Shown here: positions 54,501-60,500 of the stretch, piece after piece | How the letters are laid out: the number at the start of each line of letters is the position of its first letter | Numbering within the stretch: position 1 is the stretch's first letter | From: Owenia fusiformis | Lineage: Eukaryota > Annelida > Polychaeta > Sabellida > Oweniidae | Assembly (NCBI GenBank): GCA_903813345.2 | Contig: CAIIXF020000003.1 | Coordinates: forward strand, 30,707,248 to 30,771,247 | DNA length: 64,000 bases | Reading direction: 5' to 3' | The notes under the pieces: model-generated | What the model saw: only the letters and a program-made list of their open reading frames with translations | What the model was told of the DNA's origin: nothing | The model's database searches: none | Program-made: the position numbers and the translations under genes

Positions 54501-57500
54501 TTCTCGAAGGGAGAAAGTTTAAGGAAGAAGATGTCCTGAAGGCCAAGGAGGATATGGACCATATGTTGGACCAGTTAGACACGATATGGCTGAAGGACAT
54601 GGTGTACCTAGCTGGTGATGAGATAACTATTGCTGATATACAATGCATCACAGAAATAGCCCAGCTTTTTCCTACTGGTTATGAAGTTGTGACAAACAGA
54701 CCAAACCTGGCAGCATATACTGAGAGGGTCAAGGCCAGGTTACAGCCTCATTATGATATTGTTAGCAAAGCCCCCATTTCAGAACTCAGGGCAGGTTACA
54801 TTAAGCTGAAATCTAAGAAATAATATTTGTTTCTTAAGAAACTATACCTTGCTCATTAGTATTGATGGTGTGATGACGCGCCATATTCGTATACATGTAA
54901 TATTTTTGTAGGACTACGTAAAAGCTGCTTTTTTAATATACCAATCTTGTTAAAATATGAGACTTAAATATACAATTTTAAACAACCATATGCTTTTGTT
55001 AAAGACTGTAGGTAAATGTTACTTATGACAATTCTAATTATGCCACTTCTTACTCAATTAAAAACATATACACTGGGTGTTCTCCCCTTATCTTTAAATA
55101 AAAAAAATGTTAACCCCCATGTTATACATCAAACTAAACCTTGTTGAGGTATATATAAACTATTTGCATTCATTCTTCAGTTCTACTACTTAACCCTACT
55201 AGCTATACTTAAGTATTGTGTAATGTACGTATTTGGAAGAACAACCAATAAACTATAATTGGTGTCCATGGATAAATTATGACCGTGGTAAATAAATAAA
55301 CTAATGAAGTTAATAATTTACAAAAATAGTTATAATAGTTACAGACATCAAATGGTGACACCGAACCATAAAATGCCAGCCACAAAATGGTGATTATAAC
55401 AACATGTCAACAGTAAAACCTACATATCCGAACACCTCTCTAATCTGAACACCTCTCAATATGTACACTTTCTGTCTGCTCTGTTATCCCATATTGACTC
55501 GCATACTAAGAAAACCATGAAATATGAACACCTCTCTAATATGAACACCTCTTAATATTTACACTTTCTGCTTTGTTATTCCATATTGACTCGCAAACTA
55601 AGACAAGGCATTAACATGACAAAATGTCACCACCTAAAACAATTTGGTCAATTTAAAGCAAGTTGGAAAATACCTTTTGACCTTAAGATTTGATTTGAAC
55701 TTCTTAGAACATGTAGATGATTTTGAAAAAAAAATTCGTCAATTTGAAGCAAGTTGAAAAAATACCTCTTTGACTTTTTTTGACATTGAGAAGGTCATTG
55801 AAGGTCAAATGTCAAAAGTAAAGTCAGATTTGAACTTCTGAGAACATGAAGATGATTTTGAAAAAAAAATTAAGTAAATTTGAAGCAAGTTGAAAAAAGA
55901 CCTTTTTGACCTTGAAAAGGTCATTGAAGGTCAAATGTCAAATCTAAAGTCAGATTTGAACTTCTGAGAACATGTAGATGATTTTGAAAAAAAAATTAGT
56001 CAATTTGAAGCAAGTTGAAAAAAGACCTTTTTGACCTTGAGAAGGTCATTGAAGGTCAAAGGTCAAATCTAAACTCTGATTTGAACTTCTGAGAACTTGT
56101 AAAGTCAAATTTGAACTTCTGAAAAGATGTAGATGATTTTGAAAAAAAATTTGGTCAATTTGAAGCAAGTTGAAAACAGACCTTTTTGACCTTTTTTGAC
56201 CTTGAGAAGGTCATTAAAGGTCAAATGTCAAATCTAAAGTCAGATTTGAATTTCTGAGAACATGTGGATGATTTTGAAAAAAAAATTAGTCAATTTGAAG
56301 CAAGTTGAAAAAAGACCTTTTTGACCTTTTTTGACATTGAGAAGGTCATTGAAGGTCAAATGTCAAATCTAAAGTCAGATTTGAATTTCTGAGAACATGT
56401 ATATGATTTTGAAAAAAAAATTTAGTCAATTTGAAGCAAGTTGAAAAAAGACCTTTTTTGACCTTGAGAAGGTCATTGAAGGTCAAATGCCAAATCTAAA
56501 GTCAGATTTGAACTTCTGAGAACATGTAGATGATTTAGAAAAAATTGAAGTCAGTCTAAACAGTATTTGTTAAGTTATAGGAAGTTGTAAGAAATTGTTA
56601 CAGACGCCGGACGCCAACCTCCAACCGCCGTCGCAAAAAAACGGAGACCATAACAATATGTCACCACTTTTGGTGGTGACATAAAAACCATGAAATATGA
56701 ACACCTCTAATATGAACACCTCTTAATATGTACACTTTCTGCTTTGTTATTCCATATTGACTCGCAAACTGAGAAAACCATGAAATGTAAACACCTGATA
56801 ATTTAAACACTTTTGGTCGATCCCAGTGCCATTTCAATAATACAGGTTTTAAAATACTCTGTGTTCAGCGCTCTCCCCAGGCTTTTTTCTCAGGTGGGTC
56901 CAAAATTCTCATTTTTACAAATCAGACAAAAATTGGTCAACATATGCCAATTTTTTGTGATTTTTCTCATTTTCAAGTGGGTGCAAATGGATTTTCAAGT
57001 GGGTGCACGCCTATTTTCAAAATCTCAGGTGGGTGCTGCGCCCACTTGCTTTAATGCTAGGGAGATCACTGGTGTGGGTGTCATAATAATAATTGTAGTA
57101 TACTGAATCTTACCTGGTTGTATTTGTCTTTATCATCTATGAAACCCATTAGGAGACCAAGACTTCTAACTACAGCTTCCCGGACTTCCTCCGATTTATC
57201 GTCCATCAACATTTGTTGTAACATGGATAGCACCAGAGAACTGCGTATCTCATTCTAGAGCATAAACAAAAATCAAAAGTCCACTATTACAATTTGAATA
57301 CCAATATACTGGATTCATTATCATTTGAATATGTCTAGCATGTCATTTGTAATAGATTAGTTTTCTCAATTGACATTCACAATTTAAAGTGGTGGAAATA
57401 AAAATACTTAATAAATGCAATCAATTCCAGTGATATTCTTTATAACATTACTATACATGTTTGACTTTTTTGTCATTATTAAGAGACCAAAATCACAAAT

Positions 57501-60500
57501 CAAATGAGGTCTTTAGCAATGGGTAGAATAAATTTGATGACCAGATATCTGCCTCAAATCATAAGATGCTCTATTACTCACAGGTAGGTATGGGGCTAAT
57601 GCGCCACATGCCTCAGCGACTAGTAACCTTCTTTCACTGTATTTGTGATTGATCTAAAATATCAAAAGATTAAATATTATAAAGATGGCTCAGTTATTGA
57701 GAGTAAATGCATGATAAGTATGTATACAACATGATTCACAGACATAGAACTTTATTTTATAAAAAGAAATCCTTAAATATAAATAGTGAATCAAAATCCT
57801 TCCAATGGTACTAAAAAAATACTGGAAGAATATCTGATGTACAAATTATCAATGAAAGAGTTTCAAAAATAAAAAAAAAACATGACAGAATAATTTCAAA
57901 GCAAACCAGAACAACGGCAACGCCAAAGCGTAGCAAATCCCATCGAACAGCCATGGATGGCATTTTTACAAACAAAGTATATAGCAAAAAAGGCAGCCAT
58001 TTTACAAAATGGTCGCCTTCTACCAAAAGTGTCATTAGACCATGTGCCATGCTTATAATATTCACATACCAAATGAACAAAATCCCTCCACTACTTTTCA
58101 AGTTATAGTAAAATACGTTAAAATGGCAGCCATTTTTCAAAATGGCCAACTTCTACCAAAAGTGCCATTAGACAGTGTGCCGTGCTTATAGTATTTACAT
58201 ACCAAATATAAACAAAATCGCTCCACTACTTTTCGAGTTATAGTAAAATATGTTAAAATGGTGGCCATTTTGAAAAATGACCGCCTTCTACCAAAAGTGT
58301 CATTAGACAGTGTGCCATGCTTACAGTATTCACATACCAAATATGAACAAAATCGCTTTACTACTTTTCGAGTTATAGTAAAATACGTTAAAATGGCGGC
58401 CATTTTTCAAAATGGCCACCTTCTACCAAAAGTGTCATTAGACAGTGTGCCATGCTCATAGTATTCACATACCAAATATGAACAAAACCGCTCCGCTACT
58501 TTTCGAGTTATTGTAAAATATGTTAAAATGGCGGCCATTTTTCAAAATTTTTTTCAAAATGGCCGCCTTCTACCAAAAGTGTCATAGGACAGTGTGTCAG
58601 GCTTATAGTATTCACATACCAAATATGAACAAAATCGCTCCACTACTTTTCGAGTTATAGTAAGATACATTAAAATGGTGGCCATTTTTCAAAATAGCTC
58701 CACTACTTTTCGAGTTATAGCAAAAATCATAAAATAACGAGTAAAGGCCGCCATTTTTCAAGATGGCTGCCATATGCTTCTTTATTATCTACATTTCTAG
58801 CTTTATTAATGTCCTATATAATTTTTTTACATCTAAAACATATTGCTATTACAGTTTTACATATTGCACCGAAATTACTGTAAAATCAGCACTAAAATGG
58901 CCACCATTTTGAAATGAGCGGCCATTTTGAAAATCGGCTTTCGAGCAGAACTTCTACCCCTATAGGGTATATGTGTACAAAATATGAACAAAATCGGGCC
59001 AACGGTATTTGAGTTATTGCCCGGACGGACGGACGTACGTACAGACGGACGGACATACGGACGTACGTACGGACGGACGGACGGAGGCGTTCCCTATATC
59101 CCTCCGAACTTCGTTCGATGGGATAATGATATAAATGGAAGACCTTCCTCATGTTCATATATAATCAAGGAACAAGTTCAAAACAATATATGGCAGCTAT
59201 TGTATATATTACCTGTTCCCAGCACTGTGGCAACAATTCAGCTTCCACCCTGGTTGGACCCACATGTTGAGCAAAGGCTATACAACCCGTCAAGATCATG
59301 TTCCTTAAAAGAAATGTGACCACATCACATCAAAAATGAATTTCATTTTCAAAGCAAAAAGACAAAAGTAAGCAATGGTAAGCATCATTTCCCTTTTTTA
59401 TAACCAGCATTATAGCATATTTCAATTTGAAAAGTTGAAGCCATCTATACTATGTTTTACGAGGGGTGATCAATAAGTAATGGACACTTTTTTACACAGA
59501 TGCTTTTCATAGACCAATCCCTTCTATTTTCTTACTAGTGATACATCATTCAATTATCTATCAACTCTGAAGTACATATGTTTTGTATACAGGACCAAAT
59601 ACCTCTGTTCCTGATCAGGTCTTTTAATAAGATTAAATAATGTATTCAGCTGCAAATCCCTTTCTTTCCCATCAGGATGAAGTGTTGCTGTACAGAGTAT
59701 CAGTGGAATAAGTTCCTGAAGTAAAAACAATGGAATAAATTCCTAGAATGATTTCCAAAAATAAAACCAATGGAATAAAACCAATAGAATAATTTCCAAA
59801 AATAAAACCAGTGGAATAAGTCCCTTTAGAGTAAAAACAATGAAAAAAGGAATAGGAAAATGGGATCTAAATATGAAACAAATAATTGAAACGTAATCAT
59901 GACATTTTTTTATGTTCTGATATAAAAGTCTATCATACCTCTCGTTTCGCCAGCAAAACATTTGGAACAATGTGTGGTAGACACCTGCCTAGCATCATCA
60001 CAACCTTTTCACTACTGGAATCTGTAATCTTGGACACCTAAATAGAAGACAGACAGGGTACAAGAATAGTATTATATTTCCAATGTATGTACATTGTGCA
60101 TGTACATGAAAACTGTAAAGATCAAAGTAAAGGGAAAAATATAATCTTGGACACCTAAACAGAAAACTTTGTGCATAACAAGTATACAGAAATTTCAATA
60201 ATTTATAGACAACAGTATGTAATAAAGATGATACATTTAAGGTACCGAAGCCCCCCCCCCTCCCCCTTATACAAAGCAATCTTTAAAAAATAAATCCGTG
60301 TATTTTTGAATGAACAAAAAGGTTTCATAGCTTTAATTTTCATCCTGAATAACCTTGAATATTTTGAATTCATAATGATATGTAACTTACATAACAATTA
60401 GAAGTGAACAAAAACTTTTTATTTGCAATTAGCAAAGCTCGAAAAGGACTGTTCATGTAGAAAGTGAATCAACAGCATTTTAGAATCGAAAAGTGCAAGA

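Noticed and set aside
58137-59319. Frames on both strands around 58-59 kb, including Arg/Thr/Asp-rich repeats
   Set aside because: They follow the AAAATGGCC tandem units and the GACGGACGG tail. The RELCH exon at 59213-59303 on the minus strand explains the only conserved part.
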